In this document: positions 43,815 through 53,586 of the stretch, piece by piece
Numbering within the stretch: position 1 is the stretch's first letter
How the letters are laid out: the number at the start of each line of letters is the position of its first letter
Source: Chitinophaga horti
GTDB taxonomy: Bacteria; Bacteroidota; Bacteroidia; Chitinophagales; Chitinophagaceae
Assembly: GCF_022867795.2 (NCBI RefSeq)
Contig: NZ_CP107006.1
Span: forward strand, 806,001 to 870,000
Length of the DNA stretch: 64,000 bases
Reading direction: 5' to 3'
Made by a program: the position numbers and the translations under genes
The notes under the pieces: generated by a model
The model's database searches: none
Seen by the model: only the letters and a program-made list of their open reading frames with translations
Told to the model about the DNA's origin: nothing

Positions 43815-44570
43815 ATGAATAGGATACTACTATTGCTGTTGATGACTATCACCTTCTTCTCCTGCCAGAAGTCATCTGAAATTACTTATAAGTCGGAGAC
43901 AGATGCGGTGAACATCTGGTTAGGCACCTCGCTGTCTGCCAAACCCGACAGCATGGAATATAACTTTGCCTTTCGTCCGGCGGTGCCTACCGACTCCGTT
44001 GTTTTTACCGCCATGGTGCTGGGTAACACGACCGCGCAAGATCGCCGCTTTGTATTAAAAGCCATTGGTGGTGATACCAACCGCGTAAAACAGGGCGTGC
44101 ATTACGAATTCGGCGACTATACGATCAGGGGTAACGGCTATACGGATACCTTTGCGATCTATATCAAACGTACCAACGATTTTAAGGTGAACGGCGCCCG
44201 CATTGTATTTGGCGTGTCCGAAACCGGCGATCTGAAAAGAGGACTGATCGAATCTTCTAAAGTAACCATTATCCTGAAAGATATATTTGCCAAACCGGCC
44301 CACTGGGACGTAGACCCGTATCCCTATACCAAACTGTCTACCTACTTCGGCGTGTACAGCAATGTGAAGTTTCAGTTCATCACCACCGTGATCGGGAAAG
44401 CGCCCATCTTCAGGGTGCTGAGCGCCGGTACATTGAAGGAGGGAGAAGTGGACTTCACGACGGTTACCTATTACAAGAACAGCTGCATCAAACAGTTAAA
44501 TGTTTACAACGCAGCTAATCCCGGTAACCCGCTGAGAGATGAAAACAACAATCTTATCACCATCCCTTAA
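43815..44570 (+). CDS. DUF4843-type lipoprotein of the SusCD locus
   Basis: 251 residues. Lipobox LMTITFFSC (Cys17). The mature part is beta-rich: VNIWLGTSLSAKPDSMEYNFAFRP, VFTAMVLGNTTAQDRRFVLKA, VKQGVHYEFGDYTIRGN and RIVFGVSETGDLKRG, fitting the DUF4843 family that regularly sits third in STN-type SusCD operons. It probably sits on the outer surface and helps bind or hold substrate; no member has a proven role. Gap to SusD 11 bases, to the next gene 7 bases. Confidence 0.85.
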   Translation: MNRILLLLLMTITFFSCQKSSEITYKSETDAVNIWLGTSLSAKPDSMEYNFAFRPAVPTDSVVFTAMVLGNTTAQDRRFVLKAIGGDTNRVKQGVHYEFGDYTIRGNGYTDTFAIYIKRTNDFKVNGARIVFGVSETGDLKRGLIESSKVTIILKDIFAKPAHWDVDPYPYTKLSTYFGVYSNVKFQFITTVIGKAPIFRVLSAGTLKEGEVDFTTVTYYKNSCIKQLNVYNAANPGNPLRDENNNLITIP

Positions 44571-44577
44571 CTGAATT

Positions 44578-46137
44578 ATGAAAGTAACAGTCTATATAGG
44601 TTTGTGTTTAGCCATGCTGGTCGCATTTGGAAGCTGTTCCAAAGACCGGGGCAATTATGATTACATTCAACTGGATAGTATCAATATCGACGTGTCGGAC
44701 CTGGCAGCTTCTTATTCCATGCTGCGTTTCGATACCCTCAAACTGAATCCCGTAGTGACTTACAAGGGAGAAGTGGTAAACCCGGCAGCACCGCAGTTTG
44801 AGGAGCTGAGCTTCGCCTGGGAAATGTATCCCAGTTCACTTAATCCATCTATCCTGGAAAAGTACACGCTCGACAGTACCATCGGCCTTAAAGCCATTAT
44901 GGATAAGAAGGAAGCGATCTGGGAACTGTTGTTTACCGTTACTAATACAAAAACAAAGATCAAGGCCTTCGCCAAGTTCGCCGTCGCTATTACGCCATCG
45001 CTGGCAGAAGGCTGGATGGTATTGTACGAAAGGAACGGTCATACAGACGTAGGGATGATCGTCAACAACGAGATCAGCAAAACGGCGGTAACGTCCGAAA
45101 GAGTACTGCTCGACATCTATTCCAATTCGAACAATGCGCCGATGGCGGGTACGCCAGGCTCCATCATCTATTCGCTGGTGAACCTTACCGGTGCGCATAA
45201 ATTATACATTCAAAGCGGGGGAGAAGCAGTGTCTGTGAACCCCAGCACTTTCGAACGTATCGATAACTTCGAGTCGATCTTCTGGACGACACCTGCGGTA
45301 AAGGCGCCCCAATTGGTACATGTAACCGAACGGAGAAAGGAGTTCATGATCAACAACAACCGACTGCACGTGATCGACTACACGATTTTGGGTAATGGTC
45401 GTCGTGCTTTTGAAGATGCGCTGACCGGCAACTACGGCAGTCTTGCGCCCTGGATGGCGACTACCTCCGGTGCGGCTTTCGATGCGGTGTTGTACGATCA
45501 GACCAACAAGAAGTTTATGAAAGTAGTGGCCCGTGGGAATGAACTGATACCGTTTACCACGGTGCAAAACCCTACCGCCGCCTTCGACGTGAACAACGTA
45601 GGCATGACCTTCAAGTTTGCCGACCTGGGCTGGAACTATTGGGAGCACTTTATCATGGCAGATGCAGCTGGCAAACACTTCCTGCTCACTGCCGATTTCA
45701 GGACCGGGGAAATTGCGACGATAGGTAAAGGTAAATACGATATGAGCAACAGCCCGGAGATTGCCGATGCCGTGGCGATGGCTACCGGTTACTACGGGGA
45801 AGTATGTTACTACAGTTCTCCCTCCAGCCTCTACCAATTCCGCTACACCGCTGGTATTACCGACAAACTATGGACGGTTCCCGCGGGAGAAAAGATCACA
45901 AACATTTCCCTGCAGAAGTATTACAACACCAACCCGGCTTCCGGCAGGTTCTACGATCCGAAGAACATCTGTAAAATATTATACATCGCCACCTATAACG
46001 AGCAAACCCAGACCGGCTCCGTTTACCAGATGCAGGTAAACCAGTCCAGCGGCGCTATCATACCCGATACGCAGAAGCGGTACACCGGTTTTGGCAAGAT
46101 CAAAGAGATGGCCTGGAAACCTTTTATTATACTTTAA
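44578..46137 (+). CDS. PKD-like family lipoprotein of the SusCD locus
   Basis: 519 residues. Lipobox MLVAFGSC (Cys22). Residues about 25-140 form one or two immunoglobulin/PKD-like domains (DYIQLDSINIDVSDLAASYSM, KLNPVVTYKGEV, ELLFTVTNTKTKIKAFAKF); the rest (SLAEGWMVLYERNGHTDVGMI, QLVHVTERRKEFMINNNRLHV, and later repeats) looks like a beta-propeller. This two-part plan is that of the PKD-like proteins that follow DUF4843 in Bacteroidota loci. A surface substrate-binding role is inferred. No catalytic motif seen. Confidence 0.83.
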   Translation: MKVTVYIGLCLAMLVAFGSCSKDRGNYDYIQLDSINIDVSDLAASYSMLRFDTLKLNPVVTYKGEVVNPAAPQFEELSFAWEMYPSSLNPSILEKYTLDSTIGLKAIMDKKEAIWELLFTVTNTKTKIKAFAKFAVAITPSLAEGWMVLYERNGHTDVGMIVNNEISKTAVTSERVLLDIYSNSNNAPMAGTPGSIIYSLVNLTGAHKLYIQSGGEAVSVNPSTFERIDNFESIFWTTPAVKAPQLVHVTERRKEFMINNNRLHVIDYTILGNGRRAFEDALTGNYGSLAPWMATTSGAAFDAVLYDQTNKKFMKVVARGNELIPFTTVQNPTAAFDVNNVGMTFKFADLGWNYWEHFIMADAAGKHFLLTADFRTGEIATIGKGKYDMSNSPEIADAVAMATGYYGEVCYYSSPSSLYQFRYTAGITDKLWTVPAGEKITNISLQKYYNTNPASGRFYDPKNICKILYIATYNEQTQTGSVYQMQVNQSSGAIIPDTQKRYTGFGKIKEMAWKPFIIL

Positions 46138-46150
46138 TCGCAAACGGAAA

Positions 46151-47323
46151 ATGAAACCAACATTATTAACCGCATTAGCAGTATGTGCCAGCCTGGCATC
46201 CGCGTTTGCCCAGGGCACGTACCGCATCACGGGTACACTGAAGAACCAGGGTAACGAGAAGATCGTGATCAATTATTTCGATGGGAAGGAAAACGTAACG
46301 AAGTCGGTAGATGCCGTTGACGGCTCCTTCACGCTGGAAGGCACAGCGCCCGAAACGCCCGTTGTTGCGCGGTTGAACACCAGTCTTGACAGGAACCTGT
46401 ACCTCGGTGAGCGCCAGAACTCCATGGCCATTCCTGCCCAACCGCTGGATGTGGTGTTGAGCAAAGATTGTAAACTCACGATTACCGGCACCGCCGAAGA
46501 TCTGAATATGGCTACCGTAACAGGCGATGCGTATAACGCCAGCTTCAACGCCCTGCGCGAGGCCGAACGTGCGAATTTGGCAGAAAGAAAAGAACTGCAA
46601 CAGAACCTGATGCAGCTACGTAAGATGGGTGTGAAGGATGGTCTTGACGAGGTTGGCAAAAAGATGCTCACCAACTATCAGGGACTGAATGCGATCCATA
46701 AGAAGTTTATCAAAGAAAATCCGGCTGCTTACGCCAGCGCCTGGCTGCTCGCCCGCACGGCAAAAGAGTATTCACTCACCGAGTTGAAGGCGGCATATGA
46801 AGGATTGGATGCTTCGTTGAAAAGCAACAGCTTCGGTCAGGCCGTTGCTTCGCGGATCGAGATCGTGGCGGCTACTGCCAAGTCAGGCCCCGCGCCTGAG
46901 TTCTCCAAACCTTCTCCCGATGGCAACTTTATCAGCCTGTCGCAATTCAAAGGCAAGTATGTACTCATCGACTTCTGGGGCAGCTGGTGCGCACCTTGCC
47001 GCGCTGCCAACCCGCACCTGAAGGAGTTGTACGCTACCTATAAAGACAAAGGTTTTGAGATACTCGGCGTAGCAAGTGAAAAAGTAAGTGGTCAGAAAGA
47101 AGCAGAAACCTTATGGAAGAAAGCGATCCAGGCGGACGGACTTACCTGGCCACAAGTACTGAACAACGAGATCGGTATGAAAACGGACGTAGTGAAAATG
47201 TACGGTGTAGATGCGTATCCCACCAAACTGCTGATCGACCGTAGCGGTAATATCATTGCCCGCTGGCAGGGAGCAGAAAGCCGCGAGCTGGACGAGAAAC
47301 TGAAATCTATTTTTAGCAACTAA
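46151..47323 (+). CDS. TlpA-like thioredoxin-fold lipoprotein/periplasmic protein with DUF4369 domain (first)
   Basis: 390 residues from ATG 46151; the open frame begins in the preceding gene. Signal peptide about 1-20 (LAVCASLASAFAQ). Residues 22-120 resemble DUF4369 (YRITGTLKNQGNEKIVINYFDG); a helical linker follows; the C-terminal 140 residues are a thioredoxin domain of the TlpA/ResA kind with active site WGSWCAPC and the cis-Pro loop VDAYPTKLLID. It works as a periplasmic thiol-disulfide reductase. Its stop codon overlaps the start of a second protein of the same plan. Confidence 0.9.
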   Translation: MKPTLLTALAVCASLASAFAQGTYRITGTLKNQGNEKIVINYFDGKENVTKSVDAVDGSFTLEGTAPETPVVARLNTSLDRNLYLGERQNSMAIPAQPLDVVLSKDCKLTITGTAEDLNMATVTGDAYNASFNALREAERANLAERKELQQNLMQLRKMGVKDGLDEVGKKMLTNYQGLNAIHKKFIKENPAAYASAWLLARTAKEYSLTELKAAYEGLDASLKSNSFGQAVASRIEIVAATAKSGPAPEFSKPSPDGNFISLSQFKGKYVLIDFWGSWCAPCRAANPHLKELYATYKDKGFEILGVASEKVSGQKEAETLWKKAIQADGLTWPQVLNNEIGMKTDVVKMYGVDAYPTKLLIDRSGNIIARWQGAESRELDEKLKSIFSN

Positions 47324-48501
47324 TGACAATGAAAGTATTCAACAAATACAGCTTGCTGGCCGCCCTGTTACTGTTCGCAGTAGCAGCCGGCGCGCAGGTG
47401 AAGAAACAGATCAGCATCACCGGCAAGGTACAATACCAGAACCCGGACATGCTGAAGAAATACAACATGGTTTGGCTGAAGAAAGGTTTGGGTGCGGCTG
47501 CCAAAACAGTTGACTCCGTAGTCGTGAAGCCCGATGGCAGCTTTAGTTTTAAACTGGCCGTGAGCAAGCCAGGCATTTATCAGCTGGACATCCTCATGTG
47601 GCAAACCACCGCGTTCTGGGCCGATCAGGATGTGGAAGTAGTCGCGCGTGGTTACGATACCTCCAAATACCAGCGCAAGAACTCCGGCTTCGTAAAGATG
47701 ACGAGCAAGTCTGCCGGTACGCAACTCATCAACCTGGCGATGTACAACCGTTTCCTGGATGAAGAATTGCTGGGCGAACTGCTGGACGAGGGCTTTGCCG
47801 CGCAGAAGCGCCGTAGCGTAGATTCTGCCTGGTACGTATTTTACCGCAGGCAGATGCTATACCGCAAAGTCGAAGAGCAGGGTGCTGCAAGAGAACGTGC
47901 TTTGATAGAAGCGTCGATCAGCAATCCTGCATCGGTGTATTTGTTGGCAACGATGAATACCAAAAGAGATGCGCAGTTTGCGTTAACACAATTGGATAAG
48001 TTGCTCGCTGCTAATCCATCTTTCGAAGAAGCCCTGCTCGCCAAAAAAGAAATCAACGCCCGTCTCGCACAGGAGCGTGCACTGGCCAAAGGTGCTGTGC
48101 CGCCGAACATCGCCTACGCTAATCCCGATGGCAATGTGACTACGCTGGCATCTTTCAAAGGCAAATACGTAATTGTCGACTTCTGGGCAAGCTGGTGTGG
48201 CCCCTGCCGCAAATCCATTCCCAGGTTGAAGGAGTTATACGGCCTGTACAAAGACAAAGGTTTCGAGATTCTGAGCGTATCTGTGGACAAAGACAGTAAC
48301 GCCTGGAGAAGAGCCATGTCGGAAGAACAAATGCCATGGTCGCAGGTGCTGAGCCCTGATATGAACAAAACCATGTCGGAGTTTATGATCCAGGGTATTC
48401 CCACCATGTTCCTGCTCGACAGGGAGGGTAAGATCGTGGAGAAGTTTACGGGATATAGCCCGAAGCTGGATGAATTATTGAAGGCGAAGATGGGGGCATA
48501 A
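47323..48501 (+). CDS. TlpA-like thioredoxin-fold protein with DUF4369 domain (second)
   Basis: 392 residues; start ATG overlaps the previous stop (TAATG), with a second ATG two codons on. Signal peptide about 1-23 (LLAALLLFAVAAGAQ). Same plan as its neighbour: DUF4369-like N-terminal part (QISITGKVQYQNPDMLKKYN), helical middle, C-terminal thioredoxin domain with WASWCGPC and cis-Pro loop IQGIPTMFLLD. The two share motifs but are diverged, so the duplication is old. Together they suggest that the SusCD substrate carries thiols or disulfides or that exported partners need redox repair; both are inference. A strong terminator follows. Confidence 0.9.
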   Translation: MTMKVFNKYSLLAALLLFAVAAGAQVKKQISITGKVQYQNPDMLKKYNMVWLKKGLGAAAKTVDSVVVKPDGSFSFKLAVSKPGIYQLDILMWQTTAFWADQDVEVVARGYDTSKYQRKNSGFVKMTSKSAGTQLINLAMYNRFLDEELLGELLDEGFAAQKRRSVDSAWYVFYRRQMLYRKVEEQGAARERALIEASISNPASVYLLATMNTKRDAQFALTQLDKLLAANPSFEEALLAKKEINARLAQERALAKGAVPPNIAYANPDGNVTTLASFKGKYVIVDFWASWCGPCRKSIPRLKELYGLYKDKGFEILSVSVDKDSNAWRRAMSEEQMPWSQVLSPDMNKTMSEFMIQGIPTMFLLDREGKIVEKFTGYSPKLDELLKAKMGA

Positions 48502-48522
48502 CCCTCGCAGGTTTTTTACAGC

Positions 48523-48559
48523 GCAGGCAGCCGGCTTTTCCGGCTGCCTGCGTGCTTTT
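48523..48559 (+). terminator. Rho-independent terminator after the ECF/SusCD/thioredoxin operon
   Basis: Twelve-bp perfect stem GCAGGCAGCCGG / CCGGCTGCCTGC with a 5-base loop CTTTT, followed by GTGCTTTTA. It ends at the stop codon of the convergent hydrolase gene. Confidence 0.9.
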
Positions 48560-49538
48560 ATCCTTTCCTTTTAAACGATTTGCCGTCCCAAAACACTTCT
48601 TCCTGCGTTAATAACCACGTTCTGCCCTTATCATTGTTGCCCTGGTAAAACAGGTAAGTCCTGCCGTCTTTATCGTCGAATATATGCGGATGCCCGGACT
48701 CACTGCTGTTCCATTCGCCCGGTTTACCGTTTGGCAGAAAAGGCTGCTGCGACAGGCGCTGCCAGTTAATGCCGTCTTCACTGACCGCCAGCCCGATCTG
48801 CTGTGGCGCATTGTTGTACGCACCTGCATAAAACATGAACAGGCGGTTGCCGCGTTCAATAATCGACGCGCCTTCTATACATTCGCCTTCCCAGTCCAGC
48901 TGCGGATAAAGAATGGGTTTGCCGGCCGCCTGTTTCCACTGGTCGCGGTTAAAGTTCGTGTGTGCCGGTGCCGTGGCTACCCCGATCATCTGTATTTTCA
49001 TCGCCGTGTCGCGGGTGGCGAAGTAGAGGAAGTACTTGTTGTTGAAGAACGCTACTTCCGCATCAATGGCCCGCCCGCTCGTCCAGCTGCCGGTGGGGTG
49101 AAAAATAGGATTGGAGCTGTTGCGGGTGAACGTAAGTCCGTCGGCCGACCAGGCATGGCAGATGGCATCGTTTTTCCCGTTGCCGTAAGTCTGGTAAAAC
49201 AGGTGTACGGTATCGTTGCGTACAATGGCGCCGGGGGCACAGAGGCCCTTTTGCTCATAGGCTGCACCTGCTGCCGGCCGTATTTCACCCACCTTGTTCC
49301 ATTGCACAAGGTCTTTGCTCTCGGCAATACCAATATTCCAGCCGGAAGCAGGGTTGTTGGCGAAGGGTGGAATAGAGAAGTACATCAGGTACCGCCCTTT
49401 GAAAGATACGACGTGCGGATCTTTGGAATAAGGAAGTCCCTTACGGGAAGTATCGCCGTACTTCATGACGAACTGCTGAGCGGTAGTCGTGGTGGCGCTG
49501 AGCAGGAATGCGCTAAGTAATAAAGCGTAGAATTTCAT
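48558..49538 (-). CDS. GH43-like five-bladed beta-propeller glycoside hydrolase, exported
   Basis: 326 residues. Signal peptide about 1-20 (LLLSAFLLSATTTTAQQ). Repeated blade motifs with acidic residues in the expected places: YSKDPHVVSFKGRYLMYFS (candidate base Asp), GRAIDAEVAFFNNKYFLYF (second Asp) and GECIEGASIIERGNRLFMFYAG (candidate acid Glu), plus SGHPHIFDDKDGRTYLFYQG. This fits the GH43/GH32-like propeller group; GH117 or GH130-type relatives are possible, so the exact family and sugar are open. It is convergent with the thioredoxin operon and divergent from the outer-membrane gene at 49730, 191 bases away. Confidence 0.8.
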   Translation of the reverse strand: MKFYALLLSAFLLSATTTTAQQFVMKYGDTSRKGLPYSKDPHVVSFKGRYLMYFSIPPFANNPASGWNIGIAESKDLVQWNKVGEIRPAAGAAYEQKGLCAPGAIVRNDTVHLFYQTYGNGKNDAICHAWSADGLTFTRNSSNPIFHPTGSWTSGRAIDAEVAFFNNKYFLYFATRDTAMKIQMIGVATAPAHTNFNRDQWKQAAGKPILYPQLDWEGECIEGASIIERGNRLFMFYAGAYNNAPQQIGLAVSEDGINWQRLSQQPFLPNGKPGEWNSSESGHPHIFDDKDGRTYLFYQGNNDKGRTWLLTQEEVFWDGKSFKRKG

Positions 49539-49593
49539 AAACGGATGGGTTGTTTTAAACCGGTGAGTAGTCGCCAGGTAAGATACATCGTGT

Positions 49594-49626
49594 TTTGATA
49601 AAATACAGAAGCGATGTGTATATTTG
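49594..49626 (+). promoter_or_regulatory. Promoter of the outer-membrane protein gene at 49730
   Basis: TTTG (49594-49597), 21 bases, TATATTTG (49619-49626). Good match to the Bacteroidota consensus with slightly long spacing; about 97 bases of leader follow. Confidence 0.65.
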
Positions 49627-49729
49627 CTGCGTAGCCCGACGAAGGATTGGCGCGGAGCAAAGCAAACCGCATGCGTAACAGTTCAGCCTCACAAGAAAAC
49701 TATACCCAATAAAATTTTCTCCGGTAAAC

Positions 49730-52408
49730 ATGTGTAAAAGTCCGCGTTGCCTCTGCCTGCTTATGTTGTTGCTGCTCGTTTCGGGACTGGCGGCAGCGCA
49801 GGCTAACCGTAACGGCCGTATTTCGGGCCGGGTAACAGATGCGGCCAGCCGTAAACCGCTTGAGGCAGCTACCGTGTCTGCGGTGCGGGCGAAAGATAGT
49901 TCCCTCATCACTTATGCCGCTACCAATGCCGAAGGTGTATACCGTTTAACAGGGTTACCCCTGGATCAGCCTTTCGAAGTATTTATCACCCGCCAGGGAT
50001 ATCGCGATACGGTGGCGGTATTTAAGCTCCCGGCCGCCCATCCGCACCTGGATAGTGTGAACTGGGCGATCGCGGTGCTGCCGATCGAATTAAAAGGAGT
50101 AAGTGTAGTGGCTCCGCGTGCACCCTTTACTTATCGAAAGGATACGCTGGAATTTCATGCCCCGGCTTACCCGGTAAAACCAAATGGTACCGTGCGCGAC
50201 TTGATTATGAGGCTGCCGGGCGTGGTCATCGACGCATCGGGCGGCATCACGTTATTCGGTAAACGGGTAGACCGTATACAACTGGAGGGCAAAGACTTTT
50301 ACGCCGGCGACTTGGATATGTCGGTAGAAAACCTGCCAGCTTATATTATCGAAAAGGTGCAGGTAGCGACCACGTATACCAAACTGGACGAACTAACACC
50401 CGGCCCCAAGAAGCGGTCGCAGAACCTCACCATCAACCTTACCCTGAAGAGTGATAAAAAGCAGGGCTTCCTGGGTAAAGCGTATGCTGCGGCCGGCACA
50501 CAGGAGCGTTACAGTGGGGCGCTCTCCTTAAATCGTCTTGGAGGAAAGGTGCGTTTTGGCGCCTACGGACAAGCCGGGAACCTTGGGCAGGGCAACTATA
50601 CCGGCAGCAGGGGGCGCATCCGTAATGAGTCGGTAAATATGACGTCTAACGTGGAGGTAGGAAAAAAAGCACATGTGGATGTTGACTACAGCATCATCCG
50701 CAATTCGATGTACACGGAAATGCAGTCGGAACGTATCAACTTTTTGCCGGATAGCAGTTTTACCAACAAGACGACTAACAATAATCAGAATGAAACCAGT
50801 GGTCATAACCTGAACGCCAGGATGAATTACGATGCCGATTCGCTTACGAACTGGAATTTCCAGTTGTCCGCTTCGTTCCGGAATAACGAATCTCTTGGCA
50901 ATAACAGTGCTTCCTCGCTCAGTGAAGAAGGTACACTCATCAATGCTACCAATAGCCGGCGTAAAGACGCCAGCAAATCACAGAACCTGTCTTCCACTAT
51001 CAGTTACCGGCGGATGACGCGCAACCGTAAAGGATCGCTCAACGCGCAATATGGAAGCTCGTTTAATCTCAGTGACGGAGATGGATTTCAGTATTCCATC
51101 AATTCGTTTTTGAAGAAACCATCCGATACGCTGGACCAGCGGTCATTTAACGATAACCTCTCGCAATCGCATACACTGAGCCTGGAATTGTCTTATATGT
51201 TGTTGAAAGACATATCCCTGGCCGGTGGGTACCGGTTCAATTATGCAGGCAATAACCAGCAGCGCGAAACTTTTAATGCTACACCGGCTGGCTACACGAA
51301 ACCGGATTCGCTCTTATCTGCCCATAACCGGATGGACAATATTTACCAGCAACCTTATGTAAGCCTGGGATATCGCCTCAATAACTTTGGTATTACGTTA
51401 AACGGCGCCTGGAGTTTCCTGGACCAGCGCAGTAAATTCCTTTGGGAAGATTCTTCGGTCGTGATCAAACAACAGCAGTTCTCGCCGTCTGTTACCATCG
51501 ATCAGAGTTTTGAATGGGGCAGTATCAATGTTTCTTACAACAATAGCACCAGCGCGCCGTCTCCTTATGAACGATCGCCGATTATCGACAACCGCAACCC
51601 GCTGGCCGTTATTATTGGTAACCCGTCGCTAAAGAGTACGATGGATCACAGTGCGTCCGTCAACCTCTCGATGTTTCAGCCAAAAAGCGGACTCGGAGGC
51701 AGTATTGCGCTGGACGGGTCGGTGACGCAGAACCAGATCGTGGAGGACATTAGTTACGATAGTTTAAGGCGGCAGGTCACCCGGTTCCGTAATACCAATG
51801 GTACGCAGAGCTTCCGGATGTCGGGCAATATGAACTCGGCCAATCATATCGGCAAATGGATGGTAAGGGGCGGCATTAACGCCAGCGTGTCTAACGGCAG
51901 AGATGTGAGTTACCTGGATGCAAAGCGCAACGAGGCCAGTCGCTGGAGTATGGCTGGTTCTTTGAACGGCGGTGCCCACCACAGTGAAGTGCTGGGTTTT
52001 AACACCGGCGTCACGTATTCCTGGAGCCGTTCGATCAACAGTCTGGAAGGTCTTAATACGGTGGAAACGCAGCAGGTGCAATACCTGGCCGCGGTGGACA
52101 TACTGGGCATAAAAAAGATGGGCGGCAGCCTGCAGTATAACTATACGTTAAACAACCAGCTGCCGCCCGATATGGGCCGCCGCATGCATCGCCTGGCGGT
52201 GACGGTAGAGCGGCGGTTCCTTAAGAACGAGCGGCTTACGTTGATCGCCTCTGTCAGCGATCTGTTTAATAACCAGCAGAACGTACACCGTAACGTTACG
52301 CCCTCTTACGTGGAAAACCGCACGTCTAATGTACTGGGCCGTTACTTCCTGCTGCGTTTACAATTTAACTTCGACCTGTTGCATAAGGAGCGGAAAACAT
52401 GGTTATAA
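49730..52408 (+). CDS. Outer-membrane beta-barrel protein with carboxypeptidase-like domain
   Basis: 892 residues. Signal peptide about 1-24 (CLCLLMLLLLVSGLAAAQ), carboxypeptidase-like regulatory domain about 30-110 (GRISGRVTDAASRKPLEAATV), plug-like part about 130-225 (FTYRKDTLEFHAPAYPVKPNG, RDLIMRLPGVVIDASGGITLFG, IQLEGKDFYAGDLDMSVENLP) and a barrel of the OMP_b-brl_3 kind. The plug lacks the usual TonB-receptor LKGPxS block. It ends in FNFDLLHKERKTWL, past the last strand. Single gene with its own promoter; its last 6 bases overlap the convergent gene. Function not known; such proteins may take up or secrete at the outer membrane. Confidence 0.85.
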   Translation: MCKSPRCLCLLMLLLLVSGLAAAQANRNGRISGRVTDAASRKPLEAATVSAVRAKDSSLITYAATNAEGVYRLTGLPLDQPFEVFITRQGYRDTVAVFKLPAAHPHLDSVNWAIAVLPIELKGVSVVAPRAPFTYRKDTLEFHAPAYPVKPNGTVRDLIMRLPGVVIDASGGITLFGKRVDRIQLEGKDFYAGDLDMSVENLPAYIIEKVQVATTYTKLDELTPGPKKRSQNLTINLTLKSDKKQGFLGKAYAAAGTQERYSGALSLNRLGGKVRFGAYGQAGNLGQGNYTGSRGRIRNESVNMTSNVEVGKKAHVDVDYSIIRNSMYTEMQSERINFLPDSSFTNKTTNNNQNETSGHNLNARMNYDADSLTNWNFQLSASFRNNESLGNNSASSLSEEGTLINATNSRRKDASKSQNLSSTISYRRMTRNRKGSLNAQYGSSFNLSDGDGFQYSINSFLKKPSDTLDQRSFNDNLSQSHTLSLELSYMLLKDISLAGGYRFNYAGNNQQRETFNATPAGYTKPDSLLSAHNRMDNIYQQPYVSLGYRLNNFGITLNGAWSFLDQRSKFLWEDSSVVIKQQQFSPSVTIDQSFEWGSINVSYNNSTSAPSPYERSPIIDNRNPLAVIIGNPSLKSTMDHSASVNLSMFQPKSGLGGSIALDGSVTQNQIVEDISYDSLRRQVTRFRNTNGTQSFRMSGNMNSANHIGKWMVRGGINASVSNGRDVSYLDAKRNEASRWSMAGSLNGGAHHSEVLGFNTGVTYSWSRSINSLEGLNTVETQQVQYLAAVDILGIKKMGGSLQYNYTLNNQLPPDMGRRMHRLAVTVERRFLKNERLTLIASVSDLFNNQQNVHRNVTPSYVENRTSNVLGRYFLLRLQFNFDLLHKERKTWL

Positions 52409-53560
52409 ACGCAGGCCGTCTGTAGCATCCAGCCGGGCGATGAGTCCCCAGCCGTAGAAGTAGTTGGAGAGGCCGACCAGTATTTCATTCTTTCCTTTCT
52501 TTAACGGCAGCTTCACCACCGTATTCTCGATCGTGCACCGACCCTGGGGGAACTTTTGCCCGGGCGTACCGAAATGGTTTTTATCTACATGTACCAGTTC
52601 GCCATTGACAAATAACCACATCTCATCGCTAAAACCCATATGCAGCAACCGGTCCTGCGTACTATCCGATTCAATAACCGTTTTTGCCCAGGCCAGCCGC
52701 CGGTTGCGGAAGTCGGTGGCACCGAGCGCGCGGGTAAGGTTCAGGATGCCGCGGTCTTCAGTAACGGATGGCGTCCATGTGGTCGTGCTATCGGGATAGT
52801 GAGGACTGACCTGGTTGCGGAACCTGGGTGCAACATCCTGTCCGAAAGGGAAAGGAAAGGCTTTACTCACCTGCCAGTTGCGCAGGTAGCGGGTATCGTT
52901 ATAGGCAGATACGTAGCCTTTTACCGGGCTAAGGTCTTCAACGGCGTTGGGGGTGATCACCAGGTTGGCAAGGTAAATCTCACCGCCTGAAAATGCGATG
53001 CGGCCGCTTTCTGACGAGCCTTCCAGCGCAGGTACGATCAGTGCAGGCCGGGTCATGTCGTTTACATATGCCCGCATCTGTTTGCCTGATATCACTAACC
53101 TTACATGATTCCACCCCGGAATCCTGAGTGCCGCGCCGGCCTGGTACTCGTCGGTGAGGTCCCACAGGCTCATGCTGTCAATCATGGCGGAGTATTGCAA
53201 CGTGACGCGGCTGTGCGGGGAGGTGGTGCCAAAGTAGCGCAGGTAAAAGTGGTCGGCGTTCCTGCCATCGGGCGAAATGCGGAACGTAATGCCCGGGAAG
53301 CCGTAGCCGAAGGCCGCGTCGAACTCGATGGTACCGTTGGAGAACTGCACGTTCTTCGGGATCAGTGGGGGCGCCTGTTTGATATGAACGGCTTTGTAGT
53401 TTTGATAGGTGATAAATTCCGCGCCGGCGGTATCATATTGCCAATGCGCAGGTTCCATCGGGATGTTGATCGCCTTACGGGGCGTTTGCGCCTGTGCTGC
53501 AATACCATGCAGGGTAACCAGGATAAGAATGGCGGATGTTTTTACGAATGTCAAGGTCAT
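52403..53560 (-). CDS. Secreted protein with laminin-G/concanavalin-like domain
   Basis: 385 residues from ATG 53560 (MTLTFVKTSAILILVTLHGIAAQAQ), a normal signal peptide; the frame is open 33 codons further upstream but that part reads as non-coding, Cys/His-rich. Residues about 30-200 form a beta-sandwich like laminin G or 3-keto-disaccharide-hydrolase domains (FSNGTIEFDAAFGYGFPGITF, GWNHVRLVISGKQMRAYVND, RIAFSGGEIYLANLVI). Residues 250-385 are a second beta domain (SDEMWLFVNGELVHVDKNHFG, VVKLPLKKGKNEILVGLSNYF) like the galactose-binding fold. No catalytic set can be named. It is divergent from the HTH membrane protein, whose sensor part has a similar fold, and may be its target. Confidence 0.78.
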   Translation of the reverse strand: MTLTFVKTSAILILVTLHGIAAQAQTPRKAINIPMEPAHWQYDTAGAEFITYQNYKAVHIKQAPPLIPKNVQFSNGTIEFDAAFGYGFPGITFRISPDGRNADHFYLRYFGTTSPHSRVTLQYSAMIDSMSLWDLTDEYQAGAALRIPGWNHVRLVISGKQMRAYVNDMTRPALIVPALEGSSESGRIAFSGGEIYLANLVITPNAVEDLSPVKGYVSAYNDTRYLRNWQVSKAFPFPFGQDVAPRFRNQVSPHYPDSTTTWTPSVTEDRGILNLTRALGATDFRNRRLAWAKTVIESDSTQDRLLHMGFSDEMWLFVNGELVHVDKNHFGTPGQKFPQGRCTIENTVVKLPLKKGKNEILVGLSNYFYGWGLIARLDATDGLRL

Positions 53561-53586
53561 ATTTTTTAACTTTAAGAAACGATGCA

